NCBI RefSeq assembly: GCF_011578045.1
Contig: NZ_CP049801.1
Location: 558,001-622,000, forward strand
DNA from: Acinetobacter shaoyimingii
Lineage (GTDB): Bacteria > Pseudomonadota > Gammaproteobacteria > Pseudomonadales > Moraxellaceae
Length of the DNA stretch: 64,000 nt
Direction of reading: 5' to 3'
This document shows positions 17,836 through 27,064 of the stretch, piece by piece (position 1 is the stretch's first letter; each line of letters starts with the position of its first letter). A program made the position numbers and the translations under genes. The notes beneath the pieces are model-generated. The model was not told where the DNA came from, searched no databases, and saw nothing but the letters and a program-made list of their open reading frames with translations.

Positions 17836-19554
17836 TTAATGAGAAGGTGCTTGATGATGCGCAATTTGAATTTGATTTAAAATATGATTGGTCATATTTT
17901 TTGCCATTTCTTCTTTGGCAAAGTAAACCTCACCAATGTTATCTGCACGAATCACCTCAGCTTCTTCTTTGCTTTCTGCACAGATTAAAAATTGAATTTG
18001 CGGATTAAGCATTTTCGAAGTATCCACAATTTTATGAATATCTAAAATATCCATGGGTGAAATCACCAATAGGCGTGCATGTTGAATATGTGCTTGAATC
18101 AGCACACTTGGTTCAGTGGCACGGCCTGATACTGCTGCAATGCCTTTTTCACGAAGCTTTTCAACTTTCTCACGATTTTCCTCAGCAATAACGACTTTAA
18201 TACCTTCATTCATGAGAACACGTGTAATACGTCGACCGACTTCACCATAACCAATCATGACCACTTGATCACGTAAATAATCTTGAGACACTTCATCGGG
18301 AAGCATTGAAAGTGGGTCACCACTACGCTCTAAAAGTCTTGCTAAATGTGAGCGTTCACGAATCCAGTTCTGTGCAGGTTCGATGGCTGAAAACAAAAAG
18401 GTGTTGAGTGTGATTGAAAATAAGGCCCCTGCCAAAATCAGATTTTGCGCTTCAGTGTTAATTAAACCCAGTGACAAACCTAAGGTTGCTAAGATAAATG
18501 AGAACTCTCCAATCTGAGCCAAACTCGCACCTACAGTCAATGCTGTATTGATTGGATAACGGAAGAATAAAACCAGTGCCATTGCTGCAATTGTTTTACC
18601 AATCATAATAATGGCAATAACAGCGAGAATTTTTAAAGGTTGTTCAACAATGATGCTTGGGTCAAACAGCATGCCCACAGAAACGAAGAATAAAATGGAG
18701 AAAATTTCTCGAAGTGGTAGCGTTTCCTCTTCTGCGCGGTGGCTAAAATCTGATTCTCTTACGACCATGCCTGCAAAGAACGCTCCAAGTGCCATAGAAA
18801 CGCCAAAGACGGCGTATGAGCCATAAGCGATGGATACGGCTGCCGCAACAACAGTCAGGGTGAAAAGCTCTCTAGAGCCCAAACGAGCGACGTATTGCAT
18901 GATCATCGGCACAAGGCGTTTGCCAACAATCAGCATGAATGCGATAAAACCTGTGACTTTTAATAAGGTAATGCCCAAGGTTACCCAAATATTTTCATTG
19001 CCAGCATGACCTTCTAAAGCATGACCTCCCAATAATACGGCTGTCGCAGGCAAAAGTACCAAGACCAAGACCATGACAAGGTCTTCAACTAAGAGCCAGC
19101 CTACAGCGATTTTACCGTTAATTGATTCAAGTAAACCTTTGTCGCCAAGTGCTTTGAGTAACACAACAGTACTGGCACAGGATAAGCTGAGTCCAAAGAC
19201 TAAAGCAGAACCAAAGTTCCAACCCCAAAACATGGAAACGCCTATGCCTAATAGTGTTGCAACAGCAATTTGTAGAATGGCTCCAGGTAAGGCGATACGA
19301 CGAACTTGTAACAGATCATTGAGTGAGAAGTGCATGCCCACACCAAACATGAGGAACATGACGCCAAGTTCAGCCAATTGGTTCGCTAAAGCAAGATCTG
19401 CAACGACACCGGGGGTATTTGGGCTGATGACAATTCCGGCAATCAGATAACCAATGAGCGGGGGTAGACGTAAACGCGCAGCGATATAGCCAAAAATCAA
19501 AGCTATACCAAAACCAACTGCGAGTAAAATAATAAGATCTACATCATGCGGCAC
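17836..19554 (-). CDS. ybaL: YbaL-type CPA2 cation/proton antiporter
   Basis: 572-residue inner-membrane protein. The N-terminal two thirds hold about 12 membrane segments of the Kef/CPA2 exchanger fold. Features include RLPPLIGYLIAGIVISP near residues 29-45 and GVSMALGAFFAGMVV near 253-267. The C-terminal domain (from about 408) is a RCK/TrkA-N Rossmann domain beginning DQVVMIGYGEVGRRI, which binds nucleotide and gates the channel. A His-containing C-terminal tail follows. Family members exchange K+ (or Na+) for H+. The gene is single, with its own terminator. Confidence 0.9.
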   Translation of the reverse strand: MPHDVDLIILLAVGFGIALIFGYIAARLRLPPLIGYLIAGIVISPNTPGVVADLALANQLAELGVMFLMFGVGMHFSLNDLLQVRRIALPGAILQIAVATLLGIGVSMFWGWNFGSALVFGLSLSCASTVVLLKALGDKGLLESINGKIAVGWLLVEDLVMVLVLVLLPATAVLLGGHALEGHAGNENIWVTLGITLLKVTGFIAFMLIVGKRLVPMIMQYVARLGSRELFTLTVVAAAVSIAYGSYAVFGVSMALGAFFAGMVVRESDFSHRAEEETLPLREIFSILFFVSVGMLFDPSIIVEQPLKILAVIAIIMIGKTIAAMALVLFFRYPINTALTVGASLAQIGEFSFILATLGLSLGLINTEAQNLILAGALFSITLNTFLFSAIEPAQNWIRERSHLARLLERSGDPLSMLPDEVSQDYLRDQVVMIGYGEVGRRITRVLMNEGIKVVIAEENREKVEKLREKGIAAVSGRATEPSVLIQAHIQHARLLVISPMDILDIHKIVDTSKMLNPQIQFLICAESKEEAEVIRADNIGEVYFAKEEMAKNMTNHILNQIQIAHHQAPSH

Positions 19555-19790
19555 TAAAAACTCCTTAAAACATAAGTGAGGAGAAAATTAAAATAAGAAT
19601 ATGGTTAATTTAACCAAGCAAAAATAATGCACAAAATTGAACATTCAAGAATAATTTTTAGAACGTATTAAAAACTCTGAATGTTTGAGTGTTTTGTTGG
19701 ATTGAAATTTAATCCTGTATTCAATTTTGCGTCTTTCATGAGCAAATACTGATGAAGTGTAGCAAGCTGAATAAAATAAATGCAAAAAAA

Positions 19791-19816
19791 AACGATCCAA
19801 ATGGATCGTTCTTTTA
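19791..19816 (-). terminator. rpmB-rpmG operon terminator
   Basis: ACGATCC-AAAT-GGATCGT hairpin with A/T flanks just downstream of rpmG on the minus strand. Confidence 0.85.
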
Positions 19817-19828
19817 AGAAAACTAAAA

Positions 19829-19984
19829 TTATTTAATTTTAGCTTCTTTGAAAATTACGTGTTGACGGATTTTTGGATCAAATTTTTTGATTTCCATTTT
19901 TTCCGGCATAGTACGTTTGTTCTTAGTCGTGGTATAGAAATAACCTGTACCAGCAGAAGAAACTAAGCGAATTTTATCACGCAT
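19829..19984 (-). CDS. rpmG: 50S ribosomal protein L33
   Basis: 51 residues starting [20 protein letters not shown] and ending KEAKIK. It is the zinc-independent (Cys-minus) form of L33: no CxxC pairs are present. It starts 12 bp after the rpmB stop and is expressed with it, the standard L28-L33 pair. Confidence 0.97.
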
Positions 19985-19996
19985 GGTTCAGACTCC

Positions 19997-20233
19997 TTAG
20001 ATCTTTTGACCTTGAGCACGTAGGTCAGCAACAACCTTTTCGATGCCCAATTTGTCGATAATACGCATACCTTTAGTGGTTAAACGAAGACGTACAAAAC
20101 GTTTTTCGCTTTCTAACCAGAAACGGTGGTGGTGCAGGTTCGGCTCGAACCGGCGTTTAGTTTTGTTGTTGGCGTGTGAGACGTTGTTACCAACGACTGG
20201 ACGCTTGCCGGTAACTTGGCAAACCTTAGACAT
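19997..20233 (-). CDS. rpmB: 50S ribosomal protein L28
   Basis: 78 residues: [20 protein letters not shown], then the basic [17 protein letters not shown] segment. These are diagnostic of L28. A strong promoter lies about 80 bp upstream. It is first gene of the rpmB-rpmG operon. Confidence 0.98.
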
Positions 20234-20314
20234 GGTGTAACTCCATTGATTTAGCCAACAGCAAATCTGTATGGCCAGTCAAAATAAAACGGATTGAATT
20301 CTTTCAAGGGGCGT

Positions 20315-20343
20315 TTTATACCAAAAATACGCTTAAAAGACAA
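20315..20343 (-). promoter_or_regulatory. sigma-70 promoter of rpmB-rpmG
   Basis: On the minus strand TTGTCT (-35) and TATAAA (-10) are separated by exactly 17 bp. The location and quality fit a ribosomal-protein promoter. Confidence 0.8.
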
Positions 20344-20398
20344 GCGAAATTGATAAAAACAAGACATGAATCCGTGTGATAGATCATGCCTTGATCAT

Positions 20399-21847
20399 TT
20401 AGCGAAGAAAGGCTTTCTGAATAATGCTCGGAATCGACCGATTAAATGGAGGCAGGATGAATTTCAAGCTAAACAGCTTTGGAATAGACATCATAGAGCG
20501 TTCATTACATAAACTGAAGAAGCCTTCAGGGCCATGGTATCTCCCCATTCCCGATGCGCCAACGCCTCCAAATGGTAGGTCATCTTGTGCAACATGCGTA
20601 ACAACTGCATTTTGTCCAAAATGTCCTGAATGGGTCCGTTGAGCAACGTACTCAGCGCGGGCATCATCAAAGTCGAAATAGTATAATGCAAGTGGACGTG
20701 GTCGGTCATTAATAAACTCGATTACATCGTCTATTTGATCATATTCTAAGATTGGCAGCACTGGTCCAAAAATTTCATTCTTCATGATTTCCATGTCAGC
20801 AGTTACACCAGTGACTAATGTCGGCGCTATTTTACGCACTGCTGTCAGGTCTTCATTTTGAGGATTGATTTCAATTTTTTCAGCACCTTTTTGCAATGCA
20901 TCCTGCAAAAAACCTTGCAGACGATTATTCTGCTTGTCGCTGACAATAGAGGTATAGTCTTGGTTATTGGCTAAAGTTGGATACATGCCTGTCGCAATCG
21001 TTTTGAAATTTTTAACGAATTCGGCAGTTTTACCACGCGGTAAGAATATATAGTCAGGTGCAACACAGGTTTGACCAGCATTCCAAAGTTTACCGAAAGC
21101 GACACGTTCAGCCACATCTTTCATATCTGTTGAAGCGTGAACAACGACAGGAGACTTACCACCCAGTTCTAAAATCACAGGAACTAGATTTTCAGCGGCT
21201 GCTTTCATCACGGTTTTACCAACATTGGTTGAACCAGTAAAAATGAGCTTATCAAAGGCAAGATGACTAAACGTATCTGAAATTACGCCACCGCCAGTAA
21301 CCACTGCAACCAACTCTTGCGGGAACGCTTCAGATAAAGCATCTCTTAACACATACCCAAAGTTTACAGATGAACTTGAAACTTTGATCATGGCATGGTT
21401 ACCCGCAGCCAAAGCACAAATGAGAGGGCTTAAAGCTAAAAGAAGTGGGTAGTTCCAAGGTGAAATAATGCCGACTACACCTAAAGGTTGATATTGCACC
21501 CAACCTTTTGCTGGTTGGTGTAATATGCCAATATGACGTTTAGATGGTTTCATCCATTGCGTCAAATGCTTGCTATAATATTTGATCTGTTCTAAACAGG
21601 TCAGCAACTCGCCAATTTTTGTTTCAGCGATTGAACGGTTGCCATAATCTTGGTTAATTGCTTCAGCAATTTGATCTTGGTATTTAACTAAAACTTTTTT
21701 AAGACGTGCCAAACGTTCAATACGCTCTTTCGCTGTAGGAAGAGGGTAGCGACGAAAAGCTTCTTTCTGAAGCGTAAGAAGATCATGTATTTTCTGTACT
21801 TCAGGCGAGTCAGTTGTCATTAAATTTGTTTTTGTTTGACTGTTCAT
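20399..21847 (-). CDS. aldehyde dehydrogenase, coniferyl-aldehyde-dehydrogenase-like
   Basis: NAD(P)-dependent aldehyde dehydrogenase of 482 residues, counted from ATG at 21847. The general base is E227 (ELGGK) and the catalytic thiol is C261 (GQTCVAPDY). The FTGST cofactor motif precedes E227. The EIFGPVLP motif and the C-terminal GVGASGMGRYHG are typical of class 3-like and coniferyl aldehyde dehydrogenases. A hydrophobic C-terminal tail (LKFILPPFNRS) may touch membranes. The start is uncertain: GTG at 21859 is also possible. It is divergent from a TetR regulator with a shared palindrome between them. Confidence 0.88.
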   Translation of the reverse strand: MNSQTKTNLMTTDSPEVQKIHDLLTLQKEAFRRYPLPTAKERIERLARLKKVLVKYQDQIAEAINQDYGNRSIAETKIGELLTCLEQIKYYSKHLTQWMKPSKRHIGILHQPAKGWVQYQPLGVVGIISPWNYPLLLALSPLICALAAGNHAMIKVSSSSVNFGYVLRDALSEAFPQELVAVVTGGGVISDTFSHLAFDKLIFTGSTNVGKTVMKAAAENLVPVILELGGKSPVVVHASTDMKDVAERVAFGKLWNAGQTCVAPDYIFLPRGKTAEFVKNFKTIATGMYPTLANNQDYTSIVSDKQNNRLQGFLQDALQKGAEKIEINPQNEDLTAVRKIAPTLVTGVTADMEIMKNEIFGPVLPILEYDQIDDVIEFINDRPRPLALYYFDFDDARAEYVAQRTHSGHFGQNAVVTHVAQDDLPFGGVGASGMGRYHGPEGFFSLCNERSMMSIPKLFSLKFILPPFNRSIPSIIQKAFLR

Positions 21848-21884
21848 GACCAGTACCACTAATGTAGGGTTAATATATTTTCAT

Positions 21885-21906
21885 TTTTAGAGCAATTACT
21901 CTAAAA
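21885..21906. promoter_or_regulatory. inverted repeat, candidate TetR operator
   Basis: TTTTAGAG-N6-CTCTAAAA, 8-bp perfect arms. It lies in the 119-bp gap between the divergent aldehyde dehydrogenase and TetR genes. The position suits control of both promoters. Confidence 0.5.
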
Positions 21907-21966
21907 GTCAAGTTGCTTTTGTGTTAGATTTCGCTAATAGTTGAAATTGTTATAGATGGTAATAGG

Positions 21967-22659
21967 ATGTCGCATTCCAAAACGTTGAAAACGAAAGACA
22001 GAATTTTGCAAGTGAGTTTGCAACTTTTTAATGAGCGCGGCGAGCGTACCGTTACGACAAACCATATTGCTGCTGAGATGTGTATCAGCCCTGGGAATCT
22101 CTATTATCACTTTCGTAATAAACAAGAAATTATTAAAGAGTTAATGGAACAGTATCAAAAGGAAACGCTTGATTTACTGTCACTTCCAGATGACCGACTG
22201 GTCAATGCCAATGACAAAATTCGTTATTTCCAAGTACTGAGCAGTCAAATGTGGGATTATCGCTTTCTACATCGTGATGTTTATCACTTGGTTGAAAATA
22301 ATGACGATTTTAGAAAAATTTATCCTCGCTTTGCAGGCAAGGTGATGCAACAAGGGCAAAAGATTTATCAAGCCTTTGTGGATGCAGGTTTAATGCAAAT
22401 GACCACTTCAGAAATTGAGGCGCTCATTATCAATTTATGGATTGTACTGACCAATTGGACCAATTTCTTATATATGTCTGGACATTTAAAAGACTCCAAT
22501 CATTTAGACGAAAAGTGGGTTTGGCAGGCTTTACGTCAAATGGTTTTTCTTGAAGGTCCTTATTTACGGGGCGAAAGTCGCGAAACCTATGAGCGATTAC
22601 TGGAAACGATTGGTACATCTGAACTGTTTGCGAGTCTATCTGCAGATAAACCCGATTAA
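21967..22659 (+). CDS. TetR family transcriptional regulator
   Basis: 230 residues. The N-terminal helix-turn-helix (about 10-55) reads ILQVSLQLFNERGERTVTTN, then ISPGNLYYHFRNKQEIIKEL, the classic TetR pattern. The C-terminal ligand domain is all-helical and Trp-rich. It is divergent from the aldehyde dehydrogenase gene, which it probably represses together with itself. Its inducer, perhaps an aldehyde or a fatty or aromatic compound, is unknown. Confidence 0.9.
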   Translation: MSHSKTLKTKDRILQVSLQLFNERGERTVTTNHIAAEMCISPGNLYYHFRNKQEIIKELMEQYQKETLDLLSLPDDRLVNANDKIRYFQVLSSQMWDYRFLHRDVYHLVENNDDFRKIYPRFAGKVMQQGQKIYQAFVDAGLMQMTTSEIEALIINLWIVLTNWTNFLYMSGHLKDSNHLDEKWVWQALRQMVFLEGPYLRGESRETYERLLETIGTSELFASLSADKPD

Positions 22660-22770
22660 AAATGATCGAATGAATCTTATTTAAGATGCAAAGAAAATTT
22701 GAAAGCGCTTGAAAAAGCGTTAGAATACTCGGCTGTTTTTTCAATTTACTGTTAAGTGATATAAATCAAA

Positions 22771-23637
22771 ATGAATATGACCACTGCCAACACAGCACGT
22801 CTACTGATTACTTGTGAAGATAAACCAGGGATTGTGCAAGCTGTATCGAGCTTTTTGTATCATCAAGGGGCAAATATTACTGCGCTTGATCAATATGCAA
22901 CTGAAGCTCAGGGCGGGCGTTATTTCATGCGTGTTGAATTTGAGTTAGATAATCTTCAAAGTCGAAAAGAAAGCATTATTCAAACTTTTGCTGCGAATGT
23001 TGCAGAACGCTATGAAATGTTATGGCGTTTGGCTTTAGTCAGCGATGTCAAAAAAATTGGTATTTTGGTCTCGAAAGTTGATCACGCTTTGCTTGAGCTC
23101 TTATGGCGTCATGCACGTGGTGGTCTACCATGCGAAATTACAAAAGTAGTTTCAAACCATGAAACCCTACGCGAGTCTGTAGAAAACTTTGGTATCCCGT
23201 TTGAAGTTGTGCCTGTAAGTAAAGACAATAAACGCGAAGCTTATGAGAAAATCGATGAGCTTATGCAAGGTAATGATTTACTTGTCCTTGCTCGCTATAT
23301 GCAAATTTTAGATGAAGAATTTGTACAGAAGTGGGAAATGAAAGTGATCAACATTCATCATTCTTTCTTGCCAGCATTTGTGGGCGCGAATCCTTACAAA
23401 CAAGCACATGAGAAAGGTGTGAAGTTGATTGGTGCTACTGCACACTATGTTACTGCTGACTTGGACCAAGGTCCGATTATTGAGCAAGATGTTGAGCGTG
23501 TAAGCCACGACTTTACCGTAGAACAATTACGTGAATTAGGGCAGGACGTTGAGCGCAATGTCTTGGCACGTGCGGTGAAATGGCATTTGGAAGACCGCAT
23601 TATTGTGGATGGAAACAAGACCGTTGTATTCCAGTAA
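22771..23637 (+). CDS. purU: formyltetrahydrofolate deformylase
   Basis: Hydrolyses 10-formyl-THF to formate and THF, balancing one-carbon pools and feeding PurT. 288 residues. An N-terminal ACT domain (about 9-90, LLITCEDKPGIVQAVSSFL) is followed by the formyltransferase-fold hydrolase (about 95-288). The latter contains VSNHE, the catalytic INIHHSFLPAFVGANPY segment and ATAHYVTADLDQGPII. Length and order are standard for PurU. A clear terminator follows. Confidence 0.95.
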   Translation: MNMTTANTARLLITCEDKPGIVQAVSSFLYHQGANITALDQYATEAQGGRYFMRVEFELDNLQSRKESIIQTFAANVAERYEMLWRLALVSDVKKIGILVSKVDHALLELLWRHARGGLPCEITKVVSNHETLRESVENFGIPFEVVPVSKDNKREAYEKIDELMQGNDLLVLARYMQILDEEFVQKWEMKVINIHHSFLPAFVGANPYKQAHEKGVKLIGATAHYVTADLDQGPIIEQDVERVSHDFTVEQLRELGQDVERNVLARAVKWHLEDRIIVDGNKTVVFQ

Positions 23638-23652
23638 GTCTGGACAGTTCAT

Positions 23653-23686
23653 TAAAAAAGGCATACTTTAAGTATGTCTTTTTTTT
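23653..23686 (+). terminator. purU terminator
   Basis: GCATACTT/AAGTATGT stem (one G-T pair) flanked by A and T runs. Confidence 0.85.
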
Positions 23687-23847
23687 GTTGTAAATATTTA
23701 AAAAACTGATCAAATCAGTACTTTTAATAGTTGCAAATGAAAACACTTCTCATTTATTATTGGTTCACTTTAATTGTGCTAACCGATGAACTTGATTGAT
23801 AAACACGAATTTGTATTTCAATCTCTTCTATTAGGTCCCAGATTTTA

Positions 23848-24660
23848 ATGAGTCAATCTTCTACTGCTACAATGCAAACACCTAATCCAATGAAGAAAAA
23901 AGTCATTATTGCCCTCGTTTCTGTACTAGTGGGGCATATGGGTGTGCTTTTTGCAATCAGTCATATGAAGGTTTCAGAGCTTAAAAAAATAGATAAAGAA
24001 CCTTTGAAAGTTCGTTTTGTACAAATTAAAGAGGATGCACCACCTCCGCCTCCACCACCTTCAGAGCCAGTAAAACCCAAAGTACAACCTAAACCTGAGC
24101 CGAAAGTAGTTGAGCCACCGCCTGTGGTCAAACCTAAAATTATTGCGGAAAAACCTAAACCCAATATTGAAAAGCCCAAACCTGTTGTTGAGCAACAAGA
24201 TAATCGTATTGAGCAGCAACGTTTGGAGCAACAGCGTCAACAGGAACGCTTGGCTCAACAGCAGCGTGAACAACAGTTAAGAGAACAGCAACAGCGTGAA
24301 GCTGAACGTCAACGTCAAGCTGCAGAACAAGCAGAACGTGATCGTTTAGCGCGTGAACAAGCGTCTAAACCAAGAAGTTTAAGTGCTGGACAAATTTCGT
24401 GGGCAAGATCTCCACGACCTTCGTACACCAACAGTGATTTAAAAGGTTCAGATCGTAGCATCGTGGTATCGATTGAAGCAGATACAAATGGTTCAATTAC
24501 CAATGTACGTGTGGTGAGATCGACAGGTATTGATGCACTCGATCAAAAAATTGTTCGTGCAGTTCGTGGTGCGAAATTTAGACCCTATAAAGAAAATGGC
24601 GTGGCTTATCCGTTTAAGGCTGAGCAACCATTTGAATTGAAATTGAATTCTAACGGCTAA
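23848..24660 (+). CDS. tonB: TonB energy-transducing protein
   Basis: 270 residues. A cytoplasmic N-tail leads into one membrane segment (about 17-36, KKVIIALVSVLVGHMGVLFA). A Pro-rich periplasmic spacer follows (six consecutive Pro near 70, then repeated PK/PEPK/VKP). A Gln/Arg-rich coiled stretch (about 115-175) comes next. The C-terminal TonB domain (about 185-270) contains the GSITNVRVVRSTG strand pattern. It couples the proton gradient via ExbB-ExbD to outer-membrane receptors, such as the two in this window. It is first gene of tonB-exbB-exbD. Confidence 0.93.
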   Translation: MSQSSTATMQTPNPMKKKVIIALVSVLVGHMGVLFAISHMKVSELKKIDKEPLKVRFVQIKEDAPPPPPPPSEPVKPKVQPKPEPKVVEPPPVVKPKIIAEKPKPNIEKPKPVVEQQDNRIEQQRLEQQRQQERLAQQQREQQLREQQQREAERQRQAAEQAERDRLAREQASKPRSLSAGQISWARSPRPSYTNSDLKGSDRSIVVSIEADTNGSITNVRVVRSTGIDALDQKIVRAVRGAKFRPYKENGVAYPFKAEQPFELKLNSNG

Positions 24661-24681
24661 CTTTAATTTAGGAGTTCGAGT

Positions 24682-25305
24682 ATGAACTTTTCAGTGTATT
24701 GGCAACATGCAGATGCAGTCAGTAAAACGCTGTATTTCGTATTATTGGCAATGTCAATTACGACATGGACCATCTTTGCTTTACGTTTGATGGGTACACG
24801 TCAACTGAAACAAGTGGCTTATGCTCAACTTTCAAAAGCCTTAAATGCTTTGAAGGCAAAACTTGCTCCATTAAGCTTTGATCAACGCAAAGCTGTAGCG
24901 GAACAAGCATTATTGCGTCAAATCGCTGCGGAAAAATCTTCTGCTGAAAAAGGCATTGCAGTATTGGGTACCATTGCTTCACTTGCACCATTCGTCGGTC
25001 TATTTGGTACAGTGTGGGGGATTTTCCATGCGCTTGTAGCAGTAGGTAAGAGTGGTCAAGCAGGTCTTGCTCAGGTTGCAACACCAGTAGGTGAAGCGTT
25101 AATCATGACAGGTATTGGTCTTGCAGTTGCGATTCCAGCCGTGATTGCATACAACATCTGTGTTCGCGTAAACCGTACTTTAAGTAATGATCTTCAAGAT
25201 CATGCACATGGTTTATTGATTGATACGATGTTACAGCAAGATTCAGCAGCGCAAAAAGTTGAAGCAAAATCGACTCAACAAAGTTTAGTTGGAGGTCAAG
25301 TTTAA
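24682..25305 (+). CDS. exbB: ExbB proton-channel subunit
   Basis: 207 residues of the MotA/TolQ/ExbB family. The first membrane segment is at about 17-36. A cytoplasmic loop follows, then two more segments in the conserved block GTIASLAPFVGLFGTVWGIF and VGEALIMTGIGLAVAIPAVI. It forms the pentameric channel with ExbD. It starts 21 bp after tonB behind AGGAG; its stop overlaps the exbD start by 1 bp. Confidence 0.94.
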   Translation: MNFSVYWQHADAVSKTLYFVLLAMSITTWTIFALRLMGTRQLKQVAYAQLSKALNALKAKLAPLSFDQRKAVAEQALLRQIAAEKSSAEKGIAVLGTIASLAPFVGLFGTVWGIFHALVAVGKSGQAGLAQVATPVGEALIMTGIGLAVAIPAVIAYNICVRVNRTLSNDLQDHAHGLLIDTMLQQDSAAQKVEAKSTQQSLVGGQV

Positions 25306-25709
25306 TGGCTTTTCAATTGGGTGAAGACAACGATACAGGTATGACGGAGATGAACCTCATCCCGTTAATCGATATTATGTTGGTATTGATGATCATCTTT
25401 TTGGTGACAGCAACCGTTGCTAACCCATCAATTCCATTAACTTTACCAAAAACCACTGCAGATATTATTGATCCGCCACCACAAGCGATTCAGGTAAGTA
25501 TTAACGCGAATGGCGAAGTGGCTTGGGATGATCAAATTATTACGCTTGATGAGTTGCAAAACCGCTTTGACAAAGCGAGCAAAGAAGCGCGTCAACCGAC
25601 AATTATTCTAAAAGCAGATAAAGAATCACGTTATGACACTGTTGCACAAGTGATGTCACGGGCGAGCGAAGCCGGGCTTGCAGACATTGCCTTTGCCACA
25701 GATAACTAA
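25305..25709 (+). CDS. exbD: ExbD proton-channel subunit
   Basis: 134 residues. One N-terminal membrane segment (about 20-43, IPLIDIMLVLMIIFLVTATV) contains the essential Asp of this family (D24 in LIDIM). A periplasmic domain follows. It overlaps exbB by 1 bp (TAATG), showing translational coupling. It is the last gene of the operon, followed by a strong terminator. Confidence 0.94.
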   Translation: MAFQLGEDNDTGMTEMNLIPLIDIMLVLMIIFLVTATVANPSIPLTLPKTTADIIDPPPQAIQVSINANGEVAWDDQIITLDELQNRFDKASKEARQPTIILKADKESRYDTVAQVMSRASEAGLADIAFATDN

Positions 25710-25722
25710 TGAGATCTTCATT

Positions 25723-25751
25723 AAAAAAGCGACCGAATTGGTCGCTTTTTT
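25723..25751. terminator. bidirectional terminator between exbD and msrA
   Basis: AAAAAAGCGACC / GGTCGCTTTTTT stem with a 5-nt loop between two convergent genes. Confidence 0.92.
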
Positions 25752-25781
25752 ATGTCTTCTAAAATCTCTAAATCTTTTAAA

Positions 25782-26312
25782 TTATTCAGATTTAAGCAAG
25801 TCTTGGAATTTGGCACGTAATTTTGACAATTTCGGTGGAATTGAAAAATTACAATAGCCTTGTGATGGATTACGCGCAAAAAAGTTCTGATGATATTCTT
25901 CAGCAGGGTAGAAAGTGGGTGCTGGACTCAATTCAGTTACAATGTTTAAGCCATCTGCTTTCAAGCTTTCGATCATCTGTTCAGCTTGAATTTTCTGTTC
26001 TTGGTTTAAATAATAAATCACTGAACGATATTGTGTGCCGACATCATTGCCTTGGCGGTTTAACGTGGTTGGATCATGCGTTGCAAAAAAAACATCAAGC
26101 AGTTGCTGAAAACTAATTTGTGACTCATCAAAGTCAATTAAAGTAACTTCTGCATGATTGGTGTCACCTTTACAAATATCTTCATAACTTGGATTGCTTG
26201 TGTGTCCACCTGCATAGCCGCTGACCACTTTTTCTACACCTTGAATTTGTAAAAATACGGCTTCAACACACCAGAAACAGCCACCGCCGAATAGGGCTTG
26301 TTGCATCGTCAT
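25782..26312 (-). CDS. msrA: peptide methionine-(S)-S-oxide reductase MsrA
   Basis: Repairs oxidised methionine using a catalytic thiol. 176 residues with [12 protein letters not shown] near the start (catalytic C12) and [13 protein letters not shown]. The [10 protein letters not shown] motif and EEYHQNFF are also present. There is no signal peptide, so it is cytoplasmic. MsrB is not fused. Single gene, convergent with exbD. Confidence 0.95.
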   Translation of the reverse strand: MTMQQALFGGGCFWCVEAVFLQIQGVEKVVSGYAGGHTSNPSYEDICKGDTNHAEVTLIDFDESQISFQQLLDVFFATHDPTTLNRQGNDVGTQYRSVIYYLNQEQKIQAEQMIESLKADGLNIVTELSPAPTFYPAEEYHQNFFARNPSQGYCNFSIPPKLSKLRAKFQDLLKSE

Positions 26313-26414
26313 ATCCTTCTGTAATTAAATTTTATAAGTACTTTATGGGGGCATTGATGCTGAACTGCAACAGCATCCAATGAGAATCATCTAAGACCTA
26401 AGACAAGCACGGTA

Positions 26415-26864
26415 TCAGTTTTGAGCAGCGCTACTAAATTGCAGCACAGGATTACCATGACGATCAAGTAATCTTAAAGTTTTGTCATAAACTTGATAAC
26501 CTGCAACACGTGCAAGGGCTTCGTTATACAGTGTGGCTACGTTGCCTTGACCACACAGCATTTTTGTCTGCGAAAGTTGGCGGAAATGGATATGTTCACC
26601 TTGAATACTGTAAGTGCCCATAATACGGTTACAACCATCAGTGCCTTGAATATTTTTATTGCTTTGATCAAATTGAATTGTAGGAATTTGGCGCACTGAA
26701 GGATCTGCTTTAAATTCTGCTGTACCCATATGCGTAAGTGTCCACTGGGTGTTTTGAATTAACAATAAATTATGTTGTTGCTGTGTAGGAGTGGGTTGAT
26801 TGCTACATCCCACAATCAATAATGAAGTTATCAGTAGTGAGCTCGACACAATTTTTTTAAACAT
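26415..26864 (-). CDS. META domain lipoprotein (HslJ-like)
   Basis: 149 residues. A lipoprotein signal ends at LIVGC (lipidated C20), then a short Gln/Thr-rich linker precedes a META domain. The domain shows TQWTLTHMG, the conserved GTDGCNRIMGTYSI and a later TKMLC segment. HslJ-type META proteins are envelope proteins linked to stress and novobiocin tolerance in E. coli; the exact action is unknown. It is monocistronic. Confidence 0.82.
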   Translation of the reverse strand: MFKKIVSSSLLITSLLIVGCSNQPTPTQQQHNLLLIQNTQWTLTHMGTAEFKADPSVRQIPTIQFDQSNKNIQGTDGCNRIMGTYSIQGEHIHFRQLSQTKMLCGQGNVATLYNEALARVAGYQVYDKTLRLLDRHGNPVLQFSSAAQN

Positions 26865-27064
26865 AGTGATACCTAAGCCATTCGTTTTTATATATTTCTC
26901 TTATATAAACAAAAAATGACTTAAATCACTAGAATATTTTTAGTCTTCTAAGGGTAATGTTGTGTAATAACCCTTGAAGAAGGTGGTTTGCTTTCAGTAA
27001 TTTTTTCAATGCTCTATGTTCGAGTACATTGTCTTGTAGTCATTTGATTTTCAATGGTTAGGTT

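Noticed and set aside
23700..23800. Fur box upstream of tonB
   Set aside because: AAATGA...TCATTT and ACTGAT...ATCAGT repeats are visible but do not match the Fur consensus well.
26356..26377. Terminator after the META lipoprotein gene
   Set aside because: GATGCTG / CAGCATC hairpin lacks a T tail in the right direction.
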